A stretch of 37,839 nucleotides of DNA from a virus. Position 1 is the first letter of the stretch, and every line of letters starts with the position of its first letter. Shown here in pieces: positions 36,825 through 37,839 of this stretch. The notes beneath the pieces are model-generated. The model had not been told where the DNA came from. It worked only from the letters and a program-made list of their open reading frames with translations, and ran no database searches. Position numbers and translations under genes: made by a program. The stretch spans positions 1 through 37,839 of the IMG/VR virus record IMGVR_UViG_3300046535_000183. The stretch is one strand, 5' to 3'.

Positions 36825-37129
36825 GATGCGGGGGCCTGTTCCAGGGGCATGCAGTCGGCGCAGACGATCACGTCCTCGCCGCTCACATAGTCGTCATCGC
36901 TCCAGAGCGGCTTGTTGCAGCCCTCGCAGACCCAAATCGGGTCCTCACCAATCTCTTCGGCGATGGCTTCGACGGCAGCCTCTGCAGCAATGACGCCGCA
37001 TTCGTCCCGGAGACGCTCGATCTGCGCTTGGTGATACGAGATGCGAGGCTGAGCATTGCTCCGAGCCGTCAATGCTCTATCGACGGCGGCTTGGTAGCGC
37101 TGTCGCTGGTATTCGGTGGGCTTTGTCAT
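36821..37129 (-). CDS. Zinc-ribbon hypothetical protein
   Basis: I choose ATG 37129, with GGAGAGAG upstream; 102 residues. The N-terminal half is a basic helical region (QRQRYQAAVDRAL), followed by an acidic helix, and the C-terminal third is a zinc ribbon: C-E-G-C, then C-A-D-C 21 residues later. It is the first gene of the tightly coupled series and may act on nucleic acid or a polymerase. Confidence 0.7.
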   Translation of the reverse strand: MTKPTEYQRQRYQAAVDRALTARSNAQPRISYHQAQIERLRDECGVIAAEAAVEAIAEEIGEDPIWVCEGCNKPLWSDDDYVSGEDVIVCADCMPLEQAPAS

Positions 37130-37156
37130 CACTCTCTCCAATCCATCTGACTGGCA

Positions 37157-37180
37157 CCCACCCGCGCTCTGACGGGTGGG
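37157..37180. terminator. Hairpin after the pentapeptide-repeat gene
   Basis: CCCACCCG and CGGGTGGG form a perfect 8-bp stem over an 8-base loop in the 67-base gap between the pentapeptide gene and the next gene. There is no U-run in either direction, so it could be an attenuator, a processing site or a Rho-assisted terminator. Confidence 0.6.
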
Positions 37181-37196
37181 GACGAGGCAGACGGGG

Positions 37197-37839
37197 TTAG
37201 GCTGCTGCAGGCGCCGGCGAGGTCAGGTGAATGAATTCCTCGACCCAGTCCGCCGCGATTTTCGCAATCTGCGAATTCTCCGGCGTGTCGCCTTCCTTTA
37301 TCCCGAGGAACCACATCTCAGCCGGTCGAGCAGAATTCGGCGAGAGGCCGTTCCCGAGGTCCGAGTAGTTCACGCCTCGGGCATTGGCGATCGTGCCGAC
37401 CAGGCAGGCGCAGGAGCCGGTATAGGTCGAGCCATTGACCTTGCCGTCGCGGAGCGCGCCGAGCAGGGCCGGCGCCTCGCCGCGAGCGCGGAGCAGCACG
37501 TCCCACATGTCATTGCGGATGTCAGACAGCACGGCCAGGGGGAGATTTTTGCTGTCGCCGAGGTTGCTGCCGCTGAGGTCGCTGTCGCGGAGGTCGCTGC
37601 CGCTGAGGTCGCTGCCGCTGAGGTCGCTGCCTCTGAGGTTGCTGTCGCTGAGGTCGCTGTCGCGGAGGTTGCTGCCGCGGAGGTTGCTGCCGCGGAGGTT
37701 GCTGCCGCGGAGGTTGCTGCCGCTGAGGTCGCTGCCGCTGAGGTTGCTGCCGCTGAGGTTGCTGCCGCTGAGGTCGCTGCCGCTGAGGTCGCTGTCGCGG
37801 AGGTTGCTGCCGCTGAGGTCGCTGTCGCGGAGGTTGCTG
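37197..37839 (-). CDS. Pentapeptide-repeat protein, 5' partial
   Basis: The minus-strand frame is open from the right edge to the TAA at 37197, so the start is outside the window. The first 93 or so visible residues are about 19 copies of S-D/N-L-S/R-G/D, the right-handed quadrilateral beta-helix repeat. The C-terminal domain of about 110 residues is non-repetitive: VLSDIRNDMWDVLL, GSTYTGSCACLVGTIAN, and PAEMWFLGIKEGDTPE. Pentapeptide proteins of this type can mimic DNA or act as structural rods. The fixed C-terminal domain is shared by several phage proteins, but its role is unknown. Confidence 0.85.
   Translation of the reverse strand, partial: SNLRDSDLSGSNLRDSDLSGSDLSGSNLSGSNLSGSDLSGSNLRGSNLRGSNLRGSNLRDSDLSDSNLRGSDLSGSDLSGSDLRDSDLSGSNLGDSKNLPLAVLSDIRNDMWDVLLRARGEAPALLGALRDGKVNGSTYTGSCACLVGTIANARGVNYSDLGNGLSPNSARPAEMWFLGIKEGDTPENSQIAKIAADWVEEFIHLTSPAPAAA
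37560..37839 (-). repeat. 15-bp tandem repeat array, about 19 units
   Basis: Units of the form AGCGACCTCAGCGGC run head to tail to the right edge. They are almost identical at the nucleotide level, differing mainly in the D/N codon and the S/R codon. It is coding DNA, not CRISPR. The low divergence suggests recent expansion or ongoing copy-number change. Confidence 0.9.

Noticed and set aside
37560-37839. CRISPR-like tandem repeats
   Set aside because: Units are 15 bases with no spacers and encode pentapeptide repeats in one open frame.
1-37839. Integrase, attachment sites or repressor marking a prophage
   Set aside because: No tyrosine or serine recombinase and no CI-like repressor was found. 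The window may miss them, so no claim is made.

Overview
The window looks like about 38 kb of a tailed, short-tailed (podovirus-like) phage or prophage of a GC-rich proteobacterium. An alphaproteobacterial host is most likely, judged only from codon and protein style. No tRNA, rRNA, CRISPR array, insertion sequence, integrase or repressor was seen, so lifestyle cannot be decided here.

Layout, plus strand. 1-2828: DNA metabolism, with a RepA/AAA-type helicase cut by the left edge, a candidate replication origin (consensus DnaA box plus an iteron-like array), small hypotheticals and a RusA-family Holliday junction resolvase. 2837-10401: packaging and head, with terminase small and large subunits, portal, a GroES-type co-chaperonin, a probable scaffold, a head protein and the major capsid protein, closed by a UUCG hairpin. 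10451-25103: connector, tail and ejection genes, with P22 gp4-like and gp10-like proteins, a YadA-repeat fibre carrying an 11-C tract, three large ejection-type proteins (one with a lytic transglycosylase domain) and a tailspike. 25111-26764: lysis cassette, with a candidate spanin pair, GH108 muramidase, two-TM holin and an extra lipoprotein.

Layout, minus strand. From the right edge leftward to 26878 runs a converging operon of about 33 mostly tiny genes. Nearly all are joined by overlapping stop and start codons. Recognisable members are a pentapeptide-repeat protein (cut by the right edge), zinc-binding mini-proteins, three DUF551-like proteins, an XF1762/GNAT-like protein, a phage N6-adenine methyltransferase, a beta-sandwich lipoprotein and an HNH endonuclease. 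At its distal end are two diverged paralogues, each behind a near-identical 27-bp leader and separated by a nested inverted repeat. This block looks like a host-takeover and counter-defence region. Two hairpins separate the converging transcription units.

The most interesting items are the candidate origin, the tandem paralogues with their duplicated leader and structured spacer, the fibre C-tract, the gene overprinted on the portal tail, the phage GroES, the SSB-like tail on a small early protein, and several microproteins (13-44 aa) tied into the operons by start/stop overlaps.
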